NCBI RefSeq assembly: GCF_001467825.1
Contig: NZ_LNYK01000019.1
Span: 1-53,010 of the forward strand
From: Legionella londiniensis
Lineage (GTDB): Bacteria > Pseudomonadota > Gammaproteobacteria > Legionellales > Legionellaceae
Length of the DNA: 53,010 nucleotides
Reading direction: 5' to 3'
A program made the translations under genes and the position numbers. The notes below the pieces were generated by a model, which made no database searches, was not told the DNA's origin, and saw nothing but the letters and a program-made list of their open reading frames with translations. How positions within the stretch are numbered: position 1 is the first letter of the stretch; every line of letters starts with the position of its first letter. Positions 38,383 through 46,660 of the stretch are shown here, piece after piece.

Positions 38383-41046
38383 ATGCAAACAGAAAACATG
38401 TCCATATCTCTCAAACTAAGACAAGCAGCCGCTGCCGGCAATCTGCAGGAAGTTCAAAAAATATTACAATCCAATCAATCTTTCGATATCGATGAGCCCA
38501 GCAGTAATGGTAATACCGCTCTGCTCTGGGCTGCTGTTAACCTGAGTAAAATACTGAAAGAAAATCCAAATAAACATGAAGAAATTAGTCGTTATGAAGC
38601 AATCATCAAGCTGTTGCTGAGCCATCATGCTAAAGATACGTGCATTAATAAAATAAATCAGTCCTTTTATAGTCTTATTTTTGAAAGTAAAAACAAGATT
38701 TTTCATAGGCTTTGTCATTTTGCAATTGAAATTGAACTTAAAAAAATTTATGGCCAATCAGCAAGCATTGAATCCTTAAAAGAGAGTTATTATGCATTCC
38801 TGAATTCATTATTCTTTTTAAAAATCAATGAGTTTATCCATAAAGAGGACTCAATAGGCATCATCAATCCCCGCTGCGGAGACTGTGTTGATGCATTAGC
38901 ATTCATGAAGATTGCAAAAATCTATAAAAAAAATATGAACTATTATGGATTTGATGAGAAAAAAACAGTTTCTCAATATAAAAAAATATTGGCGCAGTAT
39001 TCAGAAATTCATCTTAAGGAAGAAAAAGAAAATAACCGCAGGGAGTTATTAACAAAAAAGAAAAAATTCAACATAGCCGTTTTGTGCAAAGAACATATGT
39101 CTTCCGAGGAAGATTATCAATCGCAGCTTACTCAACATGTACCTCTCTTGCTGCAAAACGACGGCATAATGCTTTTAACATTTAGGCAAGAAAAAGACAT
39201 TACAGCATATACGAAACTGAATTTGGCCACTTATTACAAACCCTGGTCTGGTAACTATTTAAATCTTTCGCCGGCTATTCCTTCACATTCTACTGATACC
39301 CAATTTATTGTCATGGGTTTTGATGAAAAAACTCACTTAAATCTGGTCTTACATGAAAAGCAAATCGATGTGATTACAGCCATACAGAATTTTAATGATC
39401 AGGTTATTCGATTTTCAAAGCTATTAGGGATAGGAAATATCAAAAAATCGCTGCAGGATAACATGCCTAAAGTTTTTTCAGCATGTCACGAGTTTATGAG
39501 CGCTTATGAAAGTGCCCCGCGCTGTTTAAACATGACTGCCTTTGATAACATGCTGTCTCACCTGATTGCAAATTTGAATAACTGGCAATTAATCCGAAGC
39601 CAGCAAATAAATCTTGGTAGAGAATATAATTTTTTAAATCTGGCAAGGCTCATCAAATTGATGATCAAAAATGTTATTTCAAATCAGCAGGATTCAGAAA
39701 CAATTAAACATTTATATCATCAAATCAATGCAGTGAATAACCATATTGCGCAACATCATCTGGAGAAAGGAAATCTGCAAAGTTCAGAAGCCTTTTTAAT
39801 GCGCTCTATTTCAGAAGATATGCCTGATAGCTCGCGTCTAATCGCACATGGATTCCTGGCACATCTAAAAACCATTGAACTCACCAAATCATCTGATGAT
39901 AAAAAGGAAGAACTATTTACCATAATTCAACACAATTTAAATATCATCAGCCAGGCAATTATTACAGACAATCTGGATGACACTTGCCATTGCAGCTTAT
40001 TCGTTATTAATATTGCCCATGCCTTAAAACATATTTATAAGAATTTAGACAAGCAAATATTCAATCAATCCAATAATGATGAGCAGAAAGAAGCAACGCT
40101 TAAACTGGTATATAAGATATATCTCTACTTGGAAAATTTTATTGAGAGCAAATCTTTTGATCCGATAAGAAATTCACAAGATGAACTCATAAAAACTGCG
40201 CTCAAAAACGTTAAACTTGAATTACATTTAAGTAAGTCAGAATTATTGAATATATTGCAAAAAAAACCCAAGTCATCTAAAAAAGAAGAGCTTTTGGAGC
40301 TCAAACTTCCCGAAGAGCCAAAGCAACAAAAGAAATCAACACAAAAACTAAACAAACTAAAAAAAGCTTCTAAACAAAATAGCCACGATCTTGTAAGCCC
40401 TTTAATTCAACCCGTTTCTTTACCACCCACACCCATGACCCTGAGCACCGCTCCTGATGTGGTAATCAACGCCCAAAATCTTTCTTCCCCTGCCATAGAG
40501 AGCCCGAAACTCACAACGACCAGTACTCAAATCGATCTTAAAAAAGCGCCTGTTTTTTTTAATCAAAAAAAATGCAACACGGAAAAAAAATCCATGGATG
40601 ACCATAAAGAAGAAGCCAAGCCATCCTCTAAAATCCAAACGCATCCAGAACAGGCCATGTTGCACTCCATCAGCAGTGCTTATTTGCCGGCCAATGCGCT
40701 GGCAGGAGTCATTCCCACCCAAATGAATAAAATACTTGACAAAAAACTTGCGGAAACTTTTACTGCTATTCTATCCCGCGGGAAAATAGTCGGTTTACGT
40801 GGTAAAGGGATCAAACTTGTATCCCAGGAAGAATGCAAGAGCCGGGAAATTCATACAGCCTATATCTATAAACTCAAAGATCCAGAGCTCGATGAGCGGC
40901 TTTATGGCAGAGAAGCAACGACTGAAGACCTGCGGATATTGGGAATTAAAAACATTCATCCGTATAAAAAAATTATTATTTTTGATCTCTTGGTTGAAGG
41001 TCATAAACAGCAGGCTAAAAAACTGTGTATTACAAACAGCAGGTAA
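38383..41046 (+). CDS. Large ankyrin-repeat protein, likely Dot/Icm effector with a methyltransferase-like middle
   Basis: An 887-residue soluble protein without signal peptide. Residues 7-95 are two to three degenerate ankyrin repeats (LRQAAAAGNLQEVQKIL; NGNTALLWAAV; YEAIIKLLLSHHAKDT). Residues about 155-310 have the order of a class I SAM-methyltransferase: GIINPRCGDCVDAL (motif I position), YYGFDEKKTVSQYKK (acidic end of strand 2), KFNIAVLCKE (strand 4), LLLQNDGIMLLTF (strand 5), but the glycine-rich loop is poor, so it may be inactive. A helical part (330-620) and a Lys/Pro/Ser-rich linker (630-760) lead to a compact C-terminal domain (about 765-887, RGKGIKLVSQEE, ERLYGREATTEDLRILGIK) that I do not recognise. 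The upstream PmrA-like box supports an effector. Confidence 0.82.
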   Translation: MQTENMSISLKLRQAAAAGNLQEVQKILQSNQSFDIDEPSSNGNTALLWAAVNLSKILKENPNKHEEISRYEAIIKLLLSHHAKDTCINKINQSFYSLIFESKNKIFHRLCHFAIEIELKKIYGQSASIESLKESYYAFLNSLFFLKINEFIHKEDSIGIINPRCGDCVDALAFMKIAKIYKKNMNYYGFDEKKTVSQYKKILAQYSEIHLKEEKENNRRELLTKKKKFNIAVLCKEHMSSEEDYQSQLTQHVPLLLQNDGIMLLTFRQEKDITAYTKLNLATYYKPWSGNYLNLSPAIPSHSTDTQFIVMGFDEKTHLNLVLHEKQIDVITAIQNFNDQVIRFSKLLGIGNIKKSLQDNMPKVFSACHEFMSAYESAPRCLNMTAFDNMLSHLIANLNNWQLIRSQQINLGREYNFLNLARLIKLMIKNVISNQQDSETIKHLYHQINAVNNHIAQHHLEKGNLQSSEAFLMRSISEDMPDSSRLIAHGFLAHLKTIELTKSSDDKKEELFTIIQHNLNIISQAIITDNLDDTCHCSLFVINIAHALKHIYKNLDKQIFNQSNNDEQKEATLKLVYKIYLYLENFIESKSFDPIRNSQDELIKTALKNVKLELHLSKSELLNILQKKPKSSKKEELLELKLPEEPKQQKKSTQKLNKLKKASKQNSHDLVSPLIQPVSLPPTPMTLSTAPDVVINAQNLSSPAIESPKLTTTSTQIDLKKAPVFFNQKKCNTEKKSMDDHKEEAKPSSKIQTHPEQAMLHSISSAYLPANALAGVIPTQMNKILDKKLAETFTAILSRGKIVGLRGKGIKLVSQEECKSREIHTAYIYKLKDPELDERLYGREATTEDLRILGIKNIHPYKKIIIFDLLVEGHKQQAKKLCITNSR

Positions 41047-41079
41047 TTCAATTGATTATGCCAAACTGAGCGAGCAGTC

Positions 41080-41454
41080 ATGTCTATCCAAAAAATGAAA
41101 GAAATGTTTAGAGAAATGGTCATTTCCAAAAATGCGGCCTTAATACCCTATTATTACCATCAGGAATTTCTCCTGTATACCAATGAACAAGTCACAAATT
41201 ACGATGAATTTTTAAGGTCGCATCAAAAATATTACGCGACTGATATTCAATATAACGTGGCTTATGATGAGGAAGCGTGGGTAGAGCAGGGAAACAAATT
41301 AGCAGGCCGGGTCTTTATTACCACAAGCACAAAAGATACTCCGCCGCAAAAAATTGAAGTGATTTTAATTGCTCATTACAGGGAAGATAAGCTCTACCGT
41401 TTATGGGAGCTGACTTACCCGGACTGGTCAAAGCTGCCTGCTTTCAAAGAGTAG
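41080..41454 (+). CDS. NTF2-like (SnoaL-type) small protein
   Basis: A 124-residue protein with the cone-shaped NTF2-like pattern: N-terminal helices (KMKEMFREMVISKNAALIPYYYHQEFLLYTN), then NYDEFLRSHQKYY and four strands ending in DKLYRLWELTYPDW. Such proteins bind or turn over small ligands; no catalytic residues can be assigned. It begins 33 bases after the 887-aa gene on the same strand and is probably on its transcript. Confidence 0.75.
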   Translation: MSIQKMKEMFREMVISKNAALIPYYYHQEFLLYTNEQVTNYDEFLRSHQKYYATDIQYNVAYDEEAWVEQGNKLAGRVFITTSTKDTPPQKIEVILIAHYREDKLYRLWELTYPDWSKLPAFKE

Positions 41455-41458
41455 CCCA

Positions 41459-42280
41459 TTAAGCCTGATGACTATTGACATAGATCTCTTCTATCAGCCT
41501 TAGCCGTTTTACCGCATCCTGATACTGATAACTCTTTTTTTCGGGCAAAAGCCTTAAATCCTTGCCTCCTTTCTCATGATGCAATTTGAATAGAGCGGAT
41601 AAAGGCAAAGACTGGCCATTTTTAAAAATATCGTAAAGAAGTACGAAGGCGGTAGTGCGTCCTGAACCTCCGCGACAATGAAAATAAATCCAGGTATCTT
41701 CAGGAACTGTACTGATAAATTCCTGTAGTTCATGAACCTGAGACTTGGTTGGGGGCCTGTGGTCTGTAACATAAAACCGTTTGTAGCCAAAGCCAAGACG
41801 GGCGGCCAATGCCTGTTCAGATTCAATTCGTTCAGGTTTCAGCGTGAATAAAGGGCGGGTTTGAATCTCTCCGCTTTTTGATTTCGCTTTGATTTCTTCG
41901 ATCAGCAGGCTTTTTTTGTCTGCAAGACTGGATAATAACCTCTGTTCTTCAGCCTGAATGGTTTCTTGTGGCTTGTGCAGGTTAGCCTGGTTTTTGGCGG
42001 CATACCAACTGACAGGGTAACCGTTAACAAATCCATGAGATTCCTGGCGCAAATCAATAATCACGACAGGCTCATTGAGTTGATTTTTGATATAGACCAG
42101 CTGCCTTTCTGAAAACTGGCCGCTGGCGATGGCTTTTAAGCCGCGGCTGTCTATCACGCGAAAACGCTTCGGCAACAAGTCATTAGGCTTGCCATCAAGA
42201 ACCAAAAACGGAGCGCTTGGTTTTGCATAACCTAGCGCGGCAGCCATGAATAAAAAACCGAATTTCAGCAGTCGAAGCAT
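41459..42280 (-). CDS. Exported PTP-like cysteine phytase (inositol phosphatase)
   Basis: A 273-residue protein with a hydrophobic N-terminus ending GYAKPSA (probable signal peptide, cleavage near residue 19-20). The P-loop HCRGGSGRTT (residues 191-200) has nucleophile Cys192 and Arg198, and the general acid is probably Asp163 in VTDHRPPT. The pairing of TDHxxPT with a P-loop about 28 residues on, plus an N-terminal DLRQESHGFVNGYPVSWY segment, is typical of PTP-like phytases that remove phosphates from inositol hexakisphosphate. Legionella has a translocated cysteine phytase (LppA); unlike an effector, this one looks Sec-exported. GGAGGT lies just before the ATG. Confidence 0.82.
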   Translation of the reverse strand: MLRLLKFGFLFMAAALGYAKPSAPFLVLDGKPNDLLPKRFRVIDSRGLKAIASGQFSERQLVYIKNQLNEPVVIIDLRQESHGFVNGYPVSWYAAKNQANLHKPQETIQAEEQRLLSSLADKKSLLIEEIKAKSKSGEIQTRPLFTLKPERIESEQALAARLGFGYKRFYVTDHRPPTKSQVHELQEFISTVPEDTWIYFHCRGGSGRTTAFVLLYDIFKNGQSLPLSALFKLHHEKGGKDLRLLPEKKSYQYQDAVKRLRLIEEIYVNSHQA

Positions 42281-42406
42281 TATCTACCTCCAAGGAATGC
42301 TTTTGAAATTCCCGCAGTAAGTCAATATGCAACGCTGCAGGCGGAGAAACCCAAAGAAAGTTCATGGACGCGCATTCAATAAACATTGTTCTAGCCTTGC
42401 TTCTTT

Positions 42407-42520
42407 CAGGGCCTATGCATGAAAAAACTCTTGACTTCTACGTTCTGCGAACAAGTCGCAGAACGTAGAAGTCAAGTTGATCTCATCTAATTCAAATTTG
42501 ATTTTCATGCATAGGCCCTG
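42407..42520. repeat. Complete 114-bp palindromic repeat element
   Basis: Terminal inverted repeats CAGGGCCTATGCATGAAAA (42407-42425) and TTTTCATGCATAGGCCCTG (42502-42520) are perfect over 19 bases. Inside is a second perfect palindrome with 21-base arms (42430-42450 and 42456-42476) around ACAAG. The ends match the 37946 element. No coding capacity, so if mobile it would need a transposase supplied elsewhere. The region between the phytase start and this element has no gene. Confidence 0.85.
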
Positions 42521-42558
42521 TCGCTTCCAATTTTATTTAATTTATACAAAGCTTAGGT

Positions 42559-42564
42559 TATAAT
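42559..42564 (+). promoter_or_regulatory. -10 box of the 6S RNA gene
   Basis: A perfect TATAAT lies seven to eight bases before the inferred 6S RNA 5' end. The expected -35 position near 42536 reads TTTAAT, which is weak. Confidence 0.55.
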
Positions 42565-42571
42565 CGCACCC

Positions 42572-42730
42572 AATCCCAGCAGCAACGATTTTTGAACCGA
42601 TAAGCATAACTAAGGGAAAGCGTTCCAGTGGCGGTGTTGCGCTATACCACATTTATGGAGGGAAGCCTGATCCGGCACGAACCATTCCCACCTGAACCCC
42701 AGGGTTCAATTCTGCGCTGTTGGGATATTT
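42572..42730 (+). ncRNA. ssrS: 6S RNA
   Basis: 6S RNA mimics an open promoter and binds sigma-70 RNA polymerase in stationary phase. The ends form the closing stem: ATCCCAGCAGC (42573-42583) pairs with GCTGTTGGGAT (42716-42726). Near the 3' side, CCATTCCCACCTGAACC and AGGGTTCAA match the conserved 3' hairpin of E. coli 6S RNA, with the stem TGAACC-CCAG-GGTTCA. Internal features GAACCGATAAGCATA and CGCTATACCACATTTATGGAG also parallel E. coli. A 61-codon frame from 42628 to 42813 overlaps this RNA and should not be called a gene. The usual neighbour fau (ygfA) is not present. Exact ends are estimated. Confidence 0.85.
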
Positions 42731-42881
42731 TCCCGCCTCTTTTTGAGAATCTGCTCGCCATCCACCGTGCTGCCAATCAGCCTTATCTTGCCGGCAGACA
42801 TGTTATAAATTAATAGCCCTCCATGGCACATAGCGAGTGAATTAAGAATTGACTGCAATATTATAATTGTGCCGCATGCAT

Positions 42882-43406
42882 TCAAATTGTAGGTTGGAGC
42901 TCATCAACAACTAATTCTTCACGCTCTTCTGAACTGCTGCTGGCAAACAATGATTTGATCCCTGCAACCACTGAAGCGCCAGAACGGGTGAATATAGCGG
43001 CAGTTTGGGTAAATGGAGTAACAAGGGTTGCAATGGCAAAAACAGGAACAAAAACAGCGGCTATCAAACCAACAACAGCGCTTGCAACAGCAATCCCAAG
43101 GCTTAGGCTCATCAGATTCTCCGATTTGGCTAAAGCAGCAATCCCGGCTACCGCAAGGCTTCCGAGGCAAACAGCGGGTGCTGCAAGAGCGACTACCCCA
43201 GCCAGTGCGGTAAGGGCTCCGAATGCCAATGGGGCTGCGACAGGCGACACAAGAGTTTTTGCAAAATCCGCAACTCCCCGGTACGGTGTAAAAAATCCCG
43301 GCACCTGATTCGCAAGTTCGATACACCTGCTGGTAATATTTCTACCTATTTCATAACCCGATTCATGACCATCTCTGGAATTTTGATTTTGATTTTGATT
43401 AAACAT
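42882..43406 (-). CDS. Hydrophobic alanine-rich protein, possible effector or membrane protein
   Basis: A 174-residue protein of unknown family. The N-terminus is polar (MFNQNQNQNSRDGHESGYEI), and residues about 50-150 contain three to four hydrophobic Ala/Val/Gly-rich segments. The tail SSSSEEREELVVDELQP is acidic, like an E-block translocation signal. GAGGAC precedes the ATG. The other frames across it are shadows. Membrane insertion is clear; secretion is inference from the tail only. Confidence 0.7.
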   Translation of the reverse strand: MFNQNQNQNSRDGHESGYEIGRNITSRCIELANQVPGFFTPYRGVADFAKTLVSPVAAPLAFGALTALAGVVALAAPAVCLGSLAVAGIAALAKSENLMSLSLGIAVASAVVGLIAAVFVPVFAIATLVTPFTQTAAIFTRSGASVVAGIKSLFASSSSEEREELVVDELQPTI

Positions 43407-43648
43407 GGTATGTCCTCACAATTATTGTCACACTCATTGCAAAAAATTTTGGCCGCAATAAAGTCCATAATTTACTCTATTTGATCACAAAATACAACAA
43501 TAAATAACAAGACGTTTTTGAGCATTTCACGCAATGTCTGACATAAAGGCTTGATTCCGGGCATGATAGCTGTGCTGAAACCGCTTATTCAAAATCTACG
43601 GCTTACGTGATATGCTCACCAGCAAAAAAATCATGAGACGGGAAATCC

Positions 43649-44548
43649 ATGAAGCTTGGTCATTTAAATCACCTGGAAGCTGAGAGCATATATATCATGC
43701 GCGAAGTCGTGGCTGAAACTGAAAATCCTGTCATGCTTTACTCCATAGGGAAAGACAGCTCAGTAATGCTTCATTTGGCTCTGAAAGCTTTTTATCCTGC
43801 CAAACCGCCTTTCCCCCTCCTACACATCGATACCACATGGAAATTTCGCGATATGATCCGATTTCGCGATCAAACTGCAAGAAAATATGGCTTGGAATTG
43901 ATAGTGCATACCAATGAGGAAGGCTTAAAAGAAGGCATTAATCCCTTTGATCACGGCTCTTCCACTTATACTGATGTGATGAAAACGGCCGCTTTAAGGC
44001 AAGCCCTCGATAAATATGGTTTTGATGCAGCTTTCGGCGGTGCTCGGCGTGATGAAGAAAAATCACGCGCAAAAGAGCGAATTTTTTCTATTCGCAGTAA
44101 AAACCACCGTTGGGATCCTAAAAACCAGCGGCCAGAACTCTGGAATTTATATAATGCGCGAACCCTTCAAGGAGAAAGCATAAGAGTTTTTCCGCTCTCA
44201 AATTGGACCGAACTTGATATCTGGCTATACATTCATCAGGAGAAAATTGACATTGTACCGCTGTATTATGCGGCAGCCCGCCCTACTGTGGTGCGTGATG
44301 GAGCCTTGATCATGGTGGATGATGAACGTTTACCTCTAAAACCCGGAGAAAAACCGCAACTTAGGCAAATCCGGTTTAGAACGCTTGGTTGTTACCCTTT
44401 AACTGGGGCTATTGAATCTTCGGCCGATACTTTGCCGGCAATTATTCAAGAAATGCTTTTGAGCACCACATCAGAGCGGCAGGGACGGATAATTGATCAT
44501 GATTGCAGTGCATCAATGGAAAAGAAAAAGCAGGAAGGATATTTCTAA
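43649..44548 (+). CDS. cysD: Sulfate adenylyltransferase subunit 2
   Basis: With CysN, makes adenosine 5'-phosphosulfate from ATP and sulfate. The 299-residue PP-loop protein has [20 protein letters not shown] (residues about 29-48), [15 protein letters not shown], the [19 protein letters not shown] motif and [10 protein letters not shown]. Its stop overlaps the cysNC start (TAATG) with AGGAAGGAT upstream, so the two subunits are coupled. The 242 bases before it hold no visible gene. Confidence 0.96.
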   Translation: MKLGHLNHLEAESIYIMREVVAETENPVMLYSIGKDSSVMLHLALKAFYPAKPPFPLLHIDTTWKFRDMIRFRDQTARKYGLELIVHTNEEGLKEGINPFDHGSSTYTDVMKTAALRQALDKYGFDAAFGGARRDEEKSRAKERIFSIRSKNHRWDPKNQRPELWNLYNARTLQGESIRVFPLSNWTELDIWLYIHQEKIDIVPLYYAAARPTVVRDGALIMVDDERLPLKPGEKPQLRQIRFRTLGCYPLTGAIESSADTLPAIIQEMLLSTTSERQGRIIDHDCSASMEKKKQEGYF

Positions 44549-46449
44549 TGAAAATGAAGCAGAGCTCAATCGCCCACACTGACTTTACCTCATATCTGAA
44601 CGCTCATGATCAAAAAGATATTCTCCGCTTCATCACCTGTGGTTCTGTAGATGACGGCAAATCCACTTTAATCGGCCGCCTGTTATATGAATCGCAGCTC
44701 ATCTATGATGATCAACTCAAAGCGTTGGCGAGCGACAGTAAAAAATATGGCACGACAGGCGAAGAGCTTGATTTCGCCTTGCTGGTTGATGGCCTTGCCT
44801 CCGAGCGGGAACAAGGCATTACCATTGACGTAGCCTACCGTTTTTTTTCAACAGATAAACGAAAATTCATCGTCGCGGATACCCCAGGCCATGAACAATA
44901 TACAAGAAACATGGCAACCGGCGCTTCCACTGCAAGCCTCGCTGTTCTTATGATTGATGCCAGGAAAGGTATTTTAACGCAAACCCGCCGGCACAGTTTC
45001 ATCGTTGCCATGCTTGGGGTAAAAAACATCGTCCTTGCCATTAATAAAATGGACTTGGTTGATTATGACAAGGCTTTGTTTGAACAAATCAAAACTGACT
45101 ATTGTGTCTTTGCCGAGACTCTGGGCATCAAAGAAATCCAGGCAATTCCCATTTCGGCCCTCAAAGGCGACAATATTATCGCCCTATCGCCTAACATGCC
45201 CTGGTATCAAGAGTCATCGTTGTTAAACTACCTTGAAAATGTACAAATTGAAAACAACTTTGATGACGACTCCTTCCGCATGCCAGTTCAATGGGTGAAC
45301 CGCCCCAATCCTGATTTCCGGGGCTTTAGCGGACGCATCAGCTCTGGCCAAATCAGGCCTGGCGATACTGTCCGAATTTTACCCGGCAATCAGAAAACAA
45401 CAATAGACCGTTTAATCACCTATGAGGGCGAGCTTACCAAAGCCATTGCAGGTCAATCCATTACTTGCACACTCCATGATGAATTAGATATCTCGCGCGG
45501 AAATGTATTAGTCAGCGCACAAGACCCCTGTGAAGTCGCCGATCAATTTGCTGCGAGAATCCTCTGGATGGCTGAAAAACCGATGATTTCAGGCCGTCAA
45601 TATGTTTTCAAAAGCCATACCGTGACTGCATTATGTACACCAGGCAAACCCAAACACCGCATCAATGTGAATACGCTTGAAAAAATTGCTGCCAGGGAAT
45701 TGACGCTTAACGAAATTGGCGATTGCGACCTGGCGCTTGATCGGGCCATCGCTTTTGAACCTTATAGCAAAAACCGGGAATTGGGCAGCTTTATCATGAT
45801 TGACAGGTTTACCAATGAAACCGTTGCCGCAGGACTCATTCATTTTGCGTTAAGGCGCTCAACCAATGTGCACCAGCAACCATTACTGGTTGATAAAAAC
45901 CAACGGGCATTGATCAAAAATCAAAAACCTGCCGTTTTGTGGTTTACCGGCTTATCCGGCGCAGGAAAATCGACGATCGCAAACCTTGTTGAAGCAAAAT
46001 TAAACGCAGCCGGAAAACACACCATGCTGCTGGACGGAGACAATATCCGTCATGGATTAAATAGAGATCTTGACTTCACAGAAGCCGGCCGTGCCGAAAA
46101 TATACGCCGAATTGCTGAAGTCGCTAAATTAATGACAGAGGCAGGGCTTATTACTCTCGTATCCTTCATTTCACCTTTTAAGGCTGAACGGGAAATGGCG
46201 CGTCGTTTGATTGGTGACAAACATTTCCTGGAAATCTTTGTCCATACGCCGCTCGCGATTGCCGAAGGCCGTGATGTCAAAGGCTTATACAAAAAAGCGA
46301 GAGCAGGCATAATCAAAAACTTTACCGGCATTGGCAGCCCTTATGAAGAGCCTGTTTCTCCTGCTTTAAAACTAACTACCACGGAAATGACACCGGAAGA
46401 AGCTGCCACCAAGGTTATGCATTTATTAACTGAATTTAAATTTATTTGA
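44548..46449 (+). CDS. cysNC: Bifunctional sulfate adenylyltransferase subunit 1 / APS kinase (CysN-CysC fusion)
   Basis: The GTPase part drives APS formation and the C-terminal kinase phosphorylates APS to PAPS. The ATG at 44548 gives 633 residues; an upstream TTG would overlap cysD further. GTPase motifs: GSVDDGKSTLIGRLLYESQ (P-loop), DTPGHEQYTRNMATGAS (G3), NKMDLVD (G4). The APS kinase domain starts near residue 445 with AVLWFTGLSGAGKSTIANL and has DGDNIRHGLNRDLDF. The layout is that of NodQ/CysNC. No reductase genes (cysH, cysI, cysJ) adjoin, so the PAPS may serve sulfation rather than reduction. Confidence 0.96.
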   Translation: MKMKQSSIAHTDFTSYLNAHDQKDILRFITCGSVDDGKSTLIGRLLYESQLIYDDQLKALASDSKKYGTTGEELDFALLVDGLASEREQGITIDVAYRFFSTDKRKFIVADTPGHEQYTRNMATGASTASLAVLMIDARKGILTQTRRHSFIVAMLGVKNIVLAINKMDLVDYDKALFEQIKTDYCVFAETLGIKEIQAIPISALKGDNIIALSPNMPWYQESSLLNYLENVQIENNFDDDSFRMPVQWVNRPNPDFRGFSGRISSGQIRPGDTVRILPGNQKTTIDRLITYEGELTKAIAGQSITCTLHDELDISRGNVLVSAQDPCEVADQFAARILWMAEKPMISGRQYVFKSHTVTALCTPGKPKHRINVNTLEKIAARELTLNEIGDCDLALDRAIAFEPYSKNRELGSFIMIDRFTNETVAAGLIHFALRRSTNVHQQPLLVDKNQRALIKNQKPAVLWFTGLSGAGKSTIANLVEAKLNAAGKHTMLLDGDNIRHGLNRDLDFTEAGRAENIRRIAEVAKLMTEAGLITLVSFISPFKAEREMARRLIGDKHFLEIFVHTPLAIAEGRDVKGLYKKARAGIIKNFTGIGSPYEEPVSPALKLTTTEMTPEEAATKVMHLLTEFKFI

Positions 46450-46508
46450 ATTTAAGCTCACCCGTGCAAGCATCGCTATGCCTGTTGCGCCTGCAATTCC
46501 CAAAAACC

Positions 46509-46527
46509 GCCGAGCCAATGACCCGGC
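46509..46527 (+). terminator. Weak hairpin after cysNC
   Basis: GCCGAG-ccaatga-CCCGGC forms a stem with one mismatch, followed by TTGTTTGCTATT, a broken T-run. It lies 60 bases after the cysNC stop and may end the cysD-cysNC transcript. Confidence 0.35.
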
Positions 46528-46596
46528 TTGTTTGCTATTAAGGCATCTTGCTTTTTGAGAGCCAGGATTATTTTTAAAAATGGATATTTTTTGTCA

Positions 46597-46616
46597 GTTA
46601 ATCTTCGCTTAAGCTT
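46597..46616 (+). promoter_or_regulatory. PmrA-like tandem box upstream of the WipA-like phosphatase
   Basis: GTTAATCTT-CG-CTTAAGCTT has the two 9-base halves and two-base gap of the PmrA element (11-base period). TAAAAT follows eight bases after the box (46625-46630), and the ATG is at 46661. The geometry nearly equals that at 38327-38346. Confidence 0.5.
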
Positions 46617-46660
46617 AAATTTGATAAAATTATAAGCAATTAACCTTTTTAAGAATACCC

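Noticed and set aside
42628..42813. 61-codon ORF on the plus strand
   Set aside because: It overlaps the 6S RNA; the sequence conservation follows the RNA stems, not a protein.
42919..43326. Alternative 135- and 117-codon frames across the hydrophobic protein gene
   Set aside because: Cysteine/serine-rich or alanine-rich out-of-frame shadows; the 174-codon frame has the ribosome-binding site and membrane pattern.
46450..46560. Short frames on both strands after cysNC (26-30 codons)
   Set aside because: No ribosome-binding site and no recognisable product; the sequence is better explained by a hairpin.
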